The notes beneath the pieces are model-generated. The model did not search any database, was not told the origin of the DNA, and saw only the letters and a program-made list of their open reading frames with translations. This document shows positions 10,101 to 21,984 of a DNA stretch of 64,000 bases, piece by piece. Where the stretch lies: assembly GCA_047967505.1 (NCBI GenBank), contig CM106540.1; one strand, written 5' to 3'. The first letter of the stretch is position 1. Every line of letters begins with the position of its first letter. The stretch is from Dipteris shenzhenensis. Taxonomy: Eukaryota; Polypodiophyta; Polypodiopsida; Gleicheniales. The position numbers and the translations under genes were made by a program.

Positions 10101-12034
10101 TTAGGAAATCCAGAGAAGCACCTCTTTTGACTTTCCACATTTGAAATTTTTGAACTTCCCATTCTTCCCTCTGCCCGCCCATTTCTCTTTTGTTTTGTTT
10201 TCTCTTTAGTTCATTCAACCACTTGTTTAGCCCCTACATTCAAAGAGATTATTGGATCCTCCAAACACCTCGCGTCCACAACTTTGGGCAGCCCCCCGGC
10301 ACAGGTTTTACATAGTTGTTGCATGCATCACATTTGGTGGCGCCACATACTTTTATCGCGGCTTGGGTGGTGTGTAGTGATTGATCCCCGCCCACCAATA
10401 GGGACAAAGTAGAGGCTTGGGCGCGCAAGATCTTGAGGACACTACCAAACAACTTATTGGCTTCTTTAATAGCATGGAAGGCTCCTCACCTAAGTGATGG
10501 GAAGAATTGAATGACTAACCCAATTGTTGTAATCTTTGACATTAATTTTTTCCATTGTTCATTGAAAATCAAGACTTTGTGTGCAAATAAAGTTTGTATG
10601 GGATGTTGAGTTTGCAAGGTAGTTATGTGGCCTACTGGTCCCTTATAATTGCCACTTTGCCAAGCCCATATCTTTGTAGTAGCGATACCTAGCTTGCAAC
10701 TCATTATTAAATTAGTACTTGATTGTTACATAGTGCACAAATGCTTTTTAATTCTCTTGCTTTTAGGAGACAATGTGGATTCTACTAGTCCAACAACCAT
10801 GGGGAGGTGCTAGTGATGTTGTATCCATGGAGGAAGAAGACAAGGTGGATAACATGCATAGCACGAAGCACTACATTAATACACACTACATGCTTATTCA
10901 AGCTTCCATAGGTGGTCTTGAACCACCTCAAAGAATATTTTGATATTCTAGTTTGACATTTGTTGAAGCTATGGTTTAAAATTAGCCCTTCAAACACTAA
11001 GGTAAGAGTTGGTCGTTGATGCAAATTTGTGAAGTTGGTCCCTCTAGTCATATAATGTGCTTGGTATTCTAGTAATTTAGAACCCATCAACATGATAAGA
11101 GACACAATGATCTTGAATAAGAGACCTGCCAAGTTTAGTTGTCAAATGTGTCTACTCGTGTACATGTAGCTCTATCAAATGTATGAGCATGTGCCTATGC
11201 TATATATGCAACAATACTTTGAGGAGCTAATATATGCCAATGTAGAGGTTTAAGATGGCAAAAGATACTTGCAATACAAAAAACATGAGCTTGAAATTTT
11301 AGGCATGACATTAATTTGTACACAAACAATCAAAAGAACGAAATGAAACACTCTAAATGAGATCCACGACAAGAGGTTGTCAGTACCAATAAAGAATTCT
11401 TCTACATATATGAAGCATGTAAAGAGATATCTATGCCATGGCACTAGCATGCTACATATGTAAGGCATTGTATCATGACTAGATAAGACGGGTATATAGC
11501 GATGGCCCTCGTTGATTAAGACTTAACATAGTAAATTAGTGATGTTTTTTAAAAATTATGTCACAAAACAATTATACTAACACTGCTATTTGTTTCAGGA
11601 AAATGAATTCACAAAAACAATTATACTAACATGTCTATTTGTGTGGCTTATTTTGGGACAAAAGAAGTCAAGAGAGCCCTACTAGAGAGACTGCTCACCT
11701 TGCCATTCATTGAGAGCATGTGTGCTGATCACGAGGAGATGTAAGACTCTCAAGGTTCCTTTTAGTGGTGGCATTACCTACAATGAGGAAGGGGGAACGA
11801 GCTTTGGGAAAAGGATGCATAACTCATTGATGTATACATTCCTAGGATAGATTTGCATTAAAATTAAGTCATCAACATTCTTTATTAGTGTATGATTTCC
11901 CGTGCTTACTTTGACTACACACACCTCCTTTCAGTAGATAAGGAGGCTTTCAACCTTCCCTAGCCCACTTTAGCTCTTAGGACAAGGGCATGTCATGGAC
12001 ATGCTTTAGCTTGTACAAGGTGTAGGGACAACAT
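10101..12034. other. Unassigned AT-rich intergenic DNA
   Basis: No gene is supported. A minus-strand frame at 10249-10452 contains KCDACNNYV, a lone CxxC that could come from a zinc-binding transposon protein, but nothing else supports it. A direct repeat of about 45 bases, sharing CAATTATACTAACA, lies at 11562-11645. Confidence 0.35.
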
Positions 12035-12433
12035 ATGTTCCATGCCATTGATCATTGTATGGGTTACAAAGTCAAGGATAGCTATGGTAGAGAAGGAGAA
12101 GCTGCTTCGTTGGTCAAAGATGAGAAGGCCCTTGCCATCATTGCTTTGGGATTGAGTGACTCCTACATTCATCACATTGATGGATTTGAGACTTCACATG
12201 AAGCTTGGGTACACCTAGAAACTATATTTGGTGCACAAAGGAAGTGTTCTAAGTATAGCTTACTGATTAAGTTTTTTGGGCTAAAATTCAAACATCGAGA
12301 ATCACTCTCTTCACATTTGAATACCATGAAAAGCTATACTAAGGGAGAAGAATATTGTAGTGTATTGCTCCGTTGTTTCTATTATAACTTCTCACTACAA
12401 TTAAAGACAAAAAGAAAAAGGGATGTAATTTAG
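12035..12433 (+). pseudogene. Copia gag (UBN2-type) fragment
   Basis: The 132-codon frame contains KDEKALAIIALGLSDSYI, then EAWVHLETIFGA and later LSSHLNTMKS. This order (helical LALSDS core, W-x-x-L, then L-x-x-HL) is characteristic of the copia Gag capsid family often annotated as UBN2. The last 30 residues lose the pattern, and no protease, integrase or RT follows. It is an orphan gag scrap, unrelated in position to the copia element at 33437. Confidence 0.65.
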
Positions 12434-13000
12434 TATAGCATAGAATTTATGATTAGAAAGACATGTTAAAACGTGCAATGGTCATGTGATTCCATTAGCA
12501 TGCGAGTAAAATATGTATGATGAAAGGGGGAAAATATACATTAGTATAGTGCAAAGAAGGTGGTATATGTTCCAAAATCTATTGCAAGAAAAATAAATAT
12601 AAAATAGTGACATTTAATGGAGAATTCAAATTTGTTTAGGGAGATTACACACCACAAGCACAAAATACATACCGAATGGCTTATGATAGAATGTGAAGGA
12701 TTCTACCCTTGAAGCAAGGCTTAAGATTTCCTTGCACGTTATTCTCATTGATTAGTTTTCCACACTTGTGACCCAAACTTCAAATCCATGATTAGAAATG
12801 CACCTTGCTTCCTCGCTCCACCCTGTGAATGGCCTAACAAACATCATGAATTTCTTTTTCTTGCACCTGAACATGCATGTCATGGTCTTGTTGCATTGTT
12901 TGGACACGGGGGGCTAAGGAGGCATGCTGAGACTCACTTCAAATTCTAGAACTCTTTCAATAGATTCCTGTGAACCTCTCGTAGCTTGAACCACAGATTC
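12434..13000. other. Unassigned AT-rich DNA
   Basis: I see no open frame of note, no repeat structure and no RNA gene in this stretch. Confidence 0.4.
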
Positions 13001-14660
13001 AAAATCATGGCGGTGAGAGTCATTCATGCCTAAAGGCTCTCCAAGCCTCTTCTTTTGTCAAACACTCTCCACATCCTCTAGGAAATGATATTTATCACTA
13101 TGTATTCCAATTGCACTCATTGCAAAATTTGCTACTCTAACTACTTGATGAGGGCTAATGTAACTTGATCTTGTGTGGCCTATGCGATGAAGCAAGTTCT
13201 CTAGAGAAGCACCAGATCCAATATGCGATCCCTGTGCTTGTTGCTCACACCTTGCAATTTGTAACAATATGGTTGTCAAGTTCCCAAAACAAGCATCATA
13301 TAATGAGATTTGTCTATATAACCTTCTGATGCCAACCAACTCCCATGCTTTGACTTTGCCAAGTTTGTCCATGGATTATTGGCAAGTGCTGATGTGTCCA
13401 TGATCTGAAAATAAGTTCCACTCAATAAAGTATATTTTTAAATAAAACAAAATTTCAATTTAATAAGTCAGTAATTACAATGTTTCAAAGCTACAACACT
13501 TGCCTATACCATGAAGTTACCCCAATGAGCAATCCTGTCCTCCTACCATGACATCCATTGATCTAAGAATGGAATATCATTTGAACTTGCATGGTTATTT
13601 CTCCACCATGTTCTAATGATTAGTAATTGTTGTTGTGTTGCTTCCTTTGTTTCTGCATCTCTCCATGCTCTGCACAGCTGCAAGTGAGCATCTCTAAACC
13701 TTTGATATATGTATTTGTTAGTTATCCTTTGGAGACATTGTTCCCAACAAAAAATACATGACCGCTCTCATCCTTCCGCATAACATTTTTTGGCCCATTT
13801 TCTCATCACCTCATTTATCATTCTCCAAAACAAAACTCGAGCCTCTTAATCCTCCTTAAACTCACAGGTGGCAATGGTTAACACTTCTCACACACTATAG
13901 TACCAAGCTCTCATTATTTTTAAAATTTCACATAGAAATACTTTTCTCGATATACTATACAAATGCATAACTTAAGACTAGTTAGTTATATTTGATATCA
14001 TAGACATGAGCTGCCGTTGTCAACCAACCACACACTCTTTGAACATAATCAAAATGCACCCAAGCCTTTTTAAGGTCACCACCAGGATGCATCCCATTCA
14101 CTAGACCAATTCTTGAGCCTCTACCCTTACTTGACATTTTCATCACATAGCAAGGTTGGGATTCAACCTAGAAATAAACACCCTTGGAAAAACTCATATC
14201 TTACATGTTCTTTCAAGTAAATGATACAATCTAATGAATCTTGTTGTGGTTGTAGTGATGATAGTGCCTCTTGAATCCATCTTTGGACCTAAGCATAACA
14301 TCCCTTCCAATAGTCGACTATTCACATTTTTTAAATGCCAAAAAGCGAAAATAATATTTGCAAAAGAAAGCCAGACTAACCTCCTTTGGTTTGTGGTAGC
14401 TTGGGGTTGTAGAAGGAGGTTTTCCCACATGTCCATTGACATTGCAGTGAGACATTAGGAAGCATGGTTCTAGACAAAAGACTATTCGAAATGATTTCCT
14501 TAGCCATTCTTTCTCCACTCTTCTTGCATTAACATTTTTCATATGCAACAATTTCCCTTGTACCATTTTACATGCTTTTTCCAAATGTTGTCTACTTTCA
14601 ACGGGACAGACAGGATGATCATGGTATCCAACATGTATTGCCAACCTTGTGCAGCCTACA
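13000..14660 (-). pseudogene. Decayed transposase-like gene (family uncertain)
   Basis: Read on the minus strand, broken frames spell a single ancient protein. Near 14640 it has HVGYHDHPVCPVESRQHLE. Near 14080-13990 it reads AWVHFDYVQRVCGWLTTAA, then HVYDIKYN. Near 13740-13510 it reads EQCLQRITNKYI, then ATQQQLLIIRTWWRNN and HWGNFMV. The segment at 13372-13058 is a 104-codon open remnant. The order of motifs (W-x-H, AAHVYD, F/C-x-HW-like, IRxWW, HWGxFM) recalls a transposon-associated protein common in moss and fern genomes, perhaps a MULE-like or other DNA transposase. I cannot name the superfamily. Stops and frameshifts make it inactive. Confidence 0.5.
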
Positions 14661-15188
14661 TCTTCTAGCTCACCGTAGTAAATTTGTGCATTGAGAGATA
14701 CAAGCTTCTAGTAATTCACAATGAAAACATTCCATACTACCGCAGACAAAGTCAACTTGCTACTTTAAGGCTAACGGAGCAACTGCTAACACTAAACTCG
14801 TTGCTTTATGGACAACGTACCAACTCCTGTCCCGTTATGATATAACATTGGCCGTTGCTTTATGTCTAACATAGTGACCTGATAATGCGACAACAATGCT
14901 TTAAGGACAACGCATAAACTACCACATGTTGTGACAATACCTCCACTTGTGCTGTGCTAATATCGCCACCCGCTATGCTGCTATGCTATAATGCCAGTTG
15001 CTGCATTACGAGCAACACTGACCCGTTGCTTTACTAGGATCTCTATATAAGAAGGCAATCCAAACATGAATAGAGGTACCCTCTATGGATTGAATTTCAG
15101 AATCACATACTTGAAGGCATACCTGGTCGAGATGCTTTAATGTCTCCTAGGAGAATAGGTTGAGGCATGCTCGCCCATCTACCCTGGC
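14661..15188 (+). other. LTR-like segment with a TATA box
   Basis: The stretch has a recurring phrase around GTTGCTTTA(T/A)GGACAACG (four degenerate copies between about 14760 and 15030) and a good TATA-like CTCTATATAAGAAGG near 15042. That is the look of a plant LTR U3-R region, on the strand opposite to the gypsy relic beside it. No second copy and no target duplication were found. Confidence 0.3.
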
Positions 15189-18100
15189 CTATATTCGGCA
15201 TGTTGCACCTGCTGATGTTAGCTCTACCCAAAGTTGAGATGGAGTCGTATCTATCTCATTAGGATTAAGGGCATTGTTAATTCCTAATTCAATTTGACTA
15301 GGTAGTACCGCTCTTATGGTGTAAAAAGGTGTAAAGGAGCTAAGTTGTTCATCATCAAGGTACATCGTCTGAGTGCCCTCAATAGTTGGTGGATCTATTA
15401 TCGCTAGTGTATGCATCTAATCACATGCGTCTTCTAGTTGTGGTAACGGGGCACACCACGGTTCAACAAGACTCTTCTCACTATCCTCTTTCTCATATTT
15501 TCTAACCAGCTTTATTGGCACAAACCTATCGGTGGTATCCGATTCAACTGCAAATAGATTTGCAGACATAATGTGAGCTTTCCATGTTCGGAGATCAACC
15601 CTCACAACTTGCTGATCTTTCCTTAGATAAATGTTGTTGTTGGAGTGCCAATCATGGATCAATCCTGCCATATGCAAGAAAGGTCTCCCTAGAATAGCCT
15701 CATACCCAGGGTTGTTTTGGAAATCCACTACAACAAGGCATACTCAGTATGTGAGACCGCATGTTTTGATTTTAATGTCCTTGAGTACTCCTATGGGGTG
15801 AGCCGTGCCTCCATCGACTAATTTAACTACCAAGGAAGTACTCTCTCGGTTGGGGCTTCCCCACTTTTCCCAGCATTGTTTTGTGAGATGATGCTAACAC
15901 CTGCCCCTTCGTCTAAGATTGCCATAGCTTTGTTATCACGGAAGGAGATGGGTATCACTGCATTCGAGTCATCACTCTCAAAATATTGGCCCAATTTGTT
16001 GACTGGAACCCTTGGAACATCTTTAGCATGATTGGGAGATTCAACATTATCAGGATTTGTGGGTTGGGGTGTCACTATTATTCCATTCATCTAATCTAAG
16101 AGGTCTCTTCATAGAGTAGGATTACCCCATAATAGTGTTGCGATGGGCATCTTGATCTCAGTGGACAGGAATGAGGCTAATCCTGTGATGTCTCGAAGAC
16201 TAGTCATAAATTTCGTGCCTATTGATTTAGACTCTTCTAAGCAAAAATGGACATGTTGTCATCCTCCTTTAGTTGTTGCAAGGTAGGGTTTTCTTCAAAC
16301 ATCCGTTGCATTAGGGTGGATCCCTCTGTTGAAGGGCATTACACACCTTCTTCCTCTACCCTTTTAGGTATTTGCAAGCTTTTGAGGCTCGAGCATTTAT
16401 ATCATATCTAGGATGAATTGTATCAGTAATATTGCTTGGCTTGAGACTCTGCTGAAATTCCTCTTAGCACTTGTGTACCAATTTATGTGCCTCGGTGAGA
16501 CCTTGATTCCCCACCCATGGGTTGGAATAGTCACTGTGACCCTTAGGTGTTGTGGCTTGGCCATGGGTTGAAGCCATTATCGGTGCCTCATTTGCTTCAT
16601 GTGGGTGGTTGTTGTTGTTACCATTTGAGACAATATCATAAGAGGATGATGATGTTGCTAGGGAGGTTGTCTCTTCATCCGACACATCTTGGATGATGAC
16701 CTTATTTTTTCCCTTCTTGCAAAACTCTTTATTAAGGGCTTTAGCTTGCAATCTCATGATTACATTCAAGGGTACTGATGACACTTGGCCTCTGTCAATG
16801 CTTAACAAGTTAAGGCCTGTGGACTTAGATGGCCTTCCCATTGGGGAATCCTTAAAAAGATGGTCCACACCACACCCAGTGCACAATGGCATTAGACACT
16901 GGTGCACATGTGATTGGCTACTTAGATTGCCCCTCATATGGACACTCATTGGCAGGGCGTGGCCCTTAACACATATGGCATTGAATGGGTTGTGCCTTGG
17001 TCAAGTTGTTCCTATCTCCCATTTTTTGAGGAACGGTGCCGTCTAGTAAACTGGAATATGTTGGTCACCTTGTATAATGTAGTGATTTATAATGTTGGAT
17101 CGATTTGCATTGTCACCATTTTGGGGATATTTGTGTCCACTGTAGGTAGGTTTGGGGTCTCCCCGATCACTAGGTAGCTCTTCCACCAATACTTGATTCA
17201 AGGGAGTAATTCGTGGGAGTGGTGGTTGAGGTCCCAATACTAGCAGGGGTAATGGAATATTTTGAGCCCTAAATTGCCCTTGATTGGTTGATGTGGCTCC
17301 TTGTATTTCCAATTGTGCTTGATTGGGTGGATTGGGCAGTGCTCGCAATGGTAGATGCGGCCTTTGTTGATACATGGGTTGAGGAATCACCTTAAGATAA
17401 TGACATTAGGATGTGTCGTGATTTCCCCAACAAACACAATGGGCACAATAGAGTGTTGGCCTGGCTCTAAGATGAGGGCATTCCTTAGTGGAATTATTTC
17501 TAGTGCATACCCCACACCATATGTTATCTCTTTGTGGAAAGAGATGGGGTTGCTAGGAGCATCTTTTGGTGCTTCAATGTTCCATTGTTCGCGCAACTTG
17601 TATAATGGTTATGTGGCCAACTCTTCCATGTTGAGCACCTTGGCCATAATGCTTGCATCCCTAGTTGCTTCTGAGGTTGAAGCCCGTGCTATTTGGGGTC
17701 TATACTTTTGGGGTGTCTCCCTCATGTTATCCCCTAAGTGTATCGCTGTCTTGCTACATAGCTCAAACGATGTGGGATTCATATCAAACAAATGATCATG
17801 CAGCTTAGCATCTTGTAGCCCTATGAGGAAGCATGGCAGAAGTTGCACATCACTCATCCTCTTGTGGAGTTCACATGGCGAGTTCAGATGTTGAATCTTG
17901 GTGATGTAGTCTCTTAAGGACTCAATGTCCTTTTGCTTCACCTGATAAAGCTGGTTAAGCGGGCTCCACTTGGGACCACTAGGGGCAAACCCCACAATGA
18001 AGGATTTACGCAATGTGTCCTAATTTATTTTCTCGTCAGGGTTTAAGTCTCTAAACCATTGTCCAACCTTGCCATCAAGACTCGAGCTAAAAGCATTGAC

Positions 18101-18440
18101 CTTGTCTAGATCCCCAATATCACCAAAGGTGTCATAGATTTGTTCAAACCTCTCAACATGGGAGACTGGGTCTCCTTCTACAAATTTGGTGATTAGCTTG
18201 GAGATTGTGATAGGCTTGCTCCTTGAGGGGTTGTTATCCCTTTCAAGAAACATTGGTGGTGGAGCGGTGGCCCCCCTTCCTAGTGCTTGCACTAGGATTC
18301 TCATAGCTTCGTTTGTAAGGACCGTTTATGGTACGAGAGGAGGTTGTGGAATGGTGGGTGATGTCCCATACATTGGTGGTCATGAAGGGTCCCATGGATT
18401 GGATGGCACAAGGTTTCATTGTCCATCAAATCACATCACT
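15189..18440 (-). pseudogene. Gypsy gag-protease relic without polymerase
   Basis: Minus-strand frames in order are as follows. The first (18304-18020) is Gag, with FVEGDPVSHVERFEQIYDTF and WFRDLNPDEK. The second (18013-17609) continues Gag, with QLYQVKQKDIESLRDYITKI. Proline- and serine-rich linkers follow (17596-17043). Next is a degenerate zinc-knuckle segment near 16900 (CTGCGVDHLFKDSP). Then come an aspartic protease core near 15925 (AILDEGAGVSIIS, where the catalytic triad is normally DSGA and Ser is here Glu) and the protease C-terminal part (YEAILGRPFLHMAGLIHDW, near 15700). No RT, RNase H or integrase follows below 15189. Many frameshifts break it. No LTRs could be paired with it. 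Confidence 0.8.
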
Positions 18441-18477
18441 TAACTAGCGGGGTGGCATATTGTTTAACCATTATGTT

Positions 18478-18670
18478 AACACGTGCATGCACGCACGCAC
18501 ATACATACGTATGTACATACTTACATACATAGATACAAGCATGTAAAGAAAAAGTGAGAGAGAGACGTGTAATTACATAAGTATATACGTGTAAGGAAAG
18601 AAAAAGTGAGAAGATGGAATATAGAGAGAGAAAAAGCAAGGGGGGGAGAGAGAGAGAGAGAGAGAGCCCA
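18478..18670. repeat. ACAT/ACGC-type microsatellite and (GA)n run
   Basis: Alternating purine-pyrimidine words (ACGCAC, ACATAC, ATGTAC) fill 18478-18545. A clean run of GA dinucleotides lies at about 18644-18666. Between them the text is GA-rich. Confidence 0.8.
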
Positions 18671-18893
18671 CTAAGAGGAGGGAGATAACCAAAGGAAGCT
18701 AAGAGGGACACCGATATATCCAACTACTTTGTAATGCGACCAAATGAGGAAGGTGATGCAACTTGGAAGTGGCAAGGTAGGGCAAAGGAGAAAATTGTCA
18801 ACAAGTGGTAACATCCAACCTCACGCTGATGGAGTAGAAGTTGCGGCAGTATGAAAGGTAAAGGTTGTAAGTTGCAAGAGTGAGTGCATGAGC

Positions 18894-19166
18894 TGCAATG
18901 ACAATCGAGATGAAAACAAGCAACTAGCATAATCAAGAGAGTTACAATAGCAACACGACCATCCATGGAGCAAGCAAGTGAAGAGAGAAGTACTAGCGTA
19001 GCTAATTGAAAGCATTGAATCACAACAATCAAGATGAAAACAAGCAACTAGCATAGTCAAGAGAGTCGCAATAGCAACACGACCATCCATGGAGCAAATG
19101 TAACATAATAGCTGAGCTAAGTGAAGAGAGAAGTACCAGCGTAGCTAATTGAAAGCATGAAGAAAA
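18894..19166. repeat. Tandem duplication, unit about 130-140 bp
   Basis: Two adjoining units share AAACAAGCAACTAGCATA, then CAACACGACCATCCATGGAG and AGCGTAGCTAATTGAAAGCA. The second unit carries an insertion of about 15 bases. No coding meaning is evident. Confidence 0.85.
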
Positions 19167-19429
19167 GATACAAACGAGGCGAAGTAGACTAATGAGTGCA
19201 AAGTCACCAAGAAAAAAACTAGTAAGGTGATGAATGGAATCTTTTGGTGTGACAACAAGAAGGTATTAGCAAGGGCAACCCGGCTATGTGAAGGTAAGAG
19301 AGGAGTACATAGGCAAGCAATATATAGAGGCCATGTTGAGAAGCAACCGTTGCCAACCTACTACTACCAATGTCGTAAACAGAAGGCAGTGGAGGGTGGA
19401 AGGAGATGATGGTGGTTATGGATAGGGTA

Positions 19430-19690
19430 AGGTTGGCATGTGGTTTAAAGGTGTGTGTGTTAAGGAGGGAGTAGTTAAGGGGGGTTTTAAATGTCAGGGG
19501 GGGGAAGTGTTAGGGGGTGTTTAAGTTAACGTGGAAACTCTCCATCTTTGGTTTTTTGGAGGGGGGGCAAAAGGGGGGGGGCATACTTAGTATAATTTTT
19601 AAGATCAAAGGGGTAAAAAGGTGTTTTTTTGGGGGGGAGGGGGGCTTAATATAATTCTTGAAATCAAAGGGGTAGAAAGGTAGGCGTGTG
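19430..19690 (+). repeat. G-run-rich tract with a duplicated segment
   Basis: Runs of five to nine G occur repeatedly on the plus strand, with two similar units around 19567-19625 and 19632-19685 that share GATCAAAGGGG or AATCAAAGGGG. The composition could form G-quadruplexes. No gene is seen. Confidence 0.75.
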
Positions 19691-19727
19691 GGGTCTCATA
19701 ATACTATGTCGGTCGAAAATATGAAAA

Positions 19728-20006
19728 GAGTGTGTGTGTGTGTGCGTGCGTTCATCTGCGCGCACACACACGTGAGTGCATGTGTGCATGCGTGTGTGTG
19801 TGTGCACACGTGTGTGCACATGTGGATTTGTGTGCATGCATGTGCATGCTTGGTACATGGGTGGTGTGCTTGGGTCCAAGGTAACAATGTGGGTGCATGT
19901 GTGTCTGCTCGTGTGTGTGTGTGCATGCACGTGCACACGTGTGCACATGCTCGGGTGTACTGTATGTGTGTGTGTGTGTGCATGTGTGTGTGTGTGTGTG
20001 TGTGTT
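19728..20006. repeat. TG/CA-rich microsatellite region
   Basis: Alternating TGTG and TGCA words run almost without interruption and end in a clean (TG)n of about 20 bases at 19985-20005. All long frames here are dipeptide-like translations of the repeat and are not genes. Confidence 0.9.
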
Positions 20007-21820
20007 CATCCTATCAAACAATCTAACCTACTACACTAGTAGACCAATTTCCAATGGCAAAGTAAACCAATTGCAAACTCCCATCATTGCCCTTTTCAAA
20101 CACCTAATGAGAGTAGTCCATTAATAACCAACTTCTTAAAACCACATAAGTGAGAATAATCCATATCATACCATTCCTTCTAACAAAGTATTAAAGTGAG
20201 AGTCAGTTTTCAAATTCACATTCATGGTAGTACATTGCAAAAAGTACAACAATATTGATGACTAGTGTCCAATAGAATGTCGAATCTTATCTATCAATAC
20301 TTGGAGATAATCCGTTATAGAGTACATCTCGAAGTAGCCAACACTGTATCTTCATGCCTTAGACTCGCAAAGCTGATGGAGAGGTATGCCGACTCACTTG
20401 GTGCCATCACAACATAATGAAAGTTAGAACATTTCACTCATGCTATGGAAGCTAGGCTTCAATGCTAGCACACAGTTGTTATCCATGTCACTCTATCTAG
20501 ATTAGCATTAAACAACTCTTGGCATTCTCAAATTCAATGGCAATTACAAGTTGGCATCTAGATATAATCAATGTTAACCTCAAGTTCAAAAAAGGACAAA
20601 ATGAGTCTCAAGTTTAAAGAAAGAAATGGAGTATTACTTGCCTACAAATACCTGTTAACATACTCCAATAATAATGAGGGTACTTAGGAAGAATTCAAAT
20701 TGAAACATCTTTTTTCTTTTAATTAATTATACTTACTTCCATACCTTCCCACATAGAGTGGGGAAATCAAGGACTTCAAGGCCCATGTTGCACCCTTAGT
20801 AGTAAACTATTCCATGTCATAGTGTCATGTCCAAAGTCTCTTATCATTGACACCTTCTAATGGCAAATAGCCCAATCCATTTGAATAGACCAAGATCATA
20901 AATATCATTAGGCTTAACGTCCTTTTTTCTTACCTTGGAGCCTAAAGCATCTTTAAAAAATCAAAGTGGTCATGTAGCAATCTTGGTAAAATGTTTTCCA
21001 AGTCATGGTCTCATATCAATAGCAAATTATCAGTGGTATATTCCCATGTAATATTGTCCCATCTTTTCATGGAAATCATATAGAGCATTGGCCCAAAGAT
21101 AATGCCCCATATCTCTGTAGGTGTTAAGCAATGCCATCATATGTTAAACATGACAACAACCATGCAATATAAAAGAAATTCTAGATAGCTCAGTTATACC
21201 ATGAATTCCAAGAACAATTGCAATAAATCATAATCAATAATACTCCAAAATAAAATAAAATGCTCCCCACCTCTTGTAATGTGGAATAATGATAATTTTA
21301 TAAAGTGATTTTCATAGTGCCAAGTAAATTTCTAAGGGAATACATGGAAACTCCACTAGTAAGGGGTCGTAAGATTAAGCACAAAATCTAATATGGGATC
21401 ATGAATAGTGGTTTGCCAATGTAAAACACCTTGCCAAAGCAGTAGTCACAATGGTCTTACCTTCCCTATTTTATAAGAAAGAAAAATCAATAATTATCAA
21501 AAGCCAAACCAAGATCTTTCCAAAGAGGTCTTCTTTTCTACATGTCTTCTCATCAATATTCCTCCACAAAAAGTCCAAATACTTATCAAAAGGGAATTAA
21601 ACTTTCATACCATGAGGAATAAGGTGTCAAAAATGAGGCTCTGCAGCTCATAGTTAACCATGAATATATGCTTGGTCATAAAGGAAAAGTTGTTACACAA
21701 TACTGTATCGGTCATGCAAAATTCTCCCATTAAGTATAAATGCTTCTAGTGTTCAAGCATACACATCATCACCCAACCATCAGCTGGAGGACAACATGAT
21801 CTCCAAGGGGATGTGTGTGT
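20007..21820. other. Unassigned AT-rich DNA
   Basis: There is no open frame of note on either strand and no family similarity I can see. It is probably old repeat DNA decayed beyond recognition. Confidence 0.4.
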
Positions 21821-21945
21821 GTGATGCAACTGCTCACAAAAAAAAAAGTGTGCATGCATGTGCGCGAACATGTGTGTGAACGTTTTCATAAGCATGGGCA
21901 CGTGCATGTGTGTGTGTAAGCATGGGCATGTGTGTGTATAGTCAA
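21821..21945. repeat. Degenerate TG-rich tract beside the L1 LINE
   Basis: TGTGTG and CATG words alternate up to about 40 bases before the 5'-truncated L1 element. A nine-base A run lies near 21840. Confidence 0.7.
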
Positions 21946-21984
21946 ACTTGTGCCCAAAAAACATATGTGTGACCATATGTCAGA

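Noticed and set aside
9618-10218. Minus-strand frames with Ser-Pro, His-Arg or Ala-Ile repeats as genes.
   Set aside because: The repeat parts come from one hexanucleotide microsatellite; overlapping frames are all open for the same reason. Only the separate 115-base segment at 9541-9655 was kept, as a weak exon candidate.
19664-20124. Cys/His/Val-rich frames in TG/CA tracts (also 27344-27813) as secreted or metal-binding peptides.
   Set aside because: They are dipeptide-like readings of alternating TG microsatellites on both strands.
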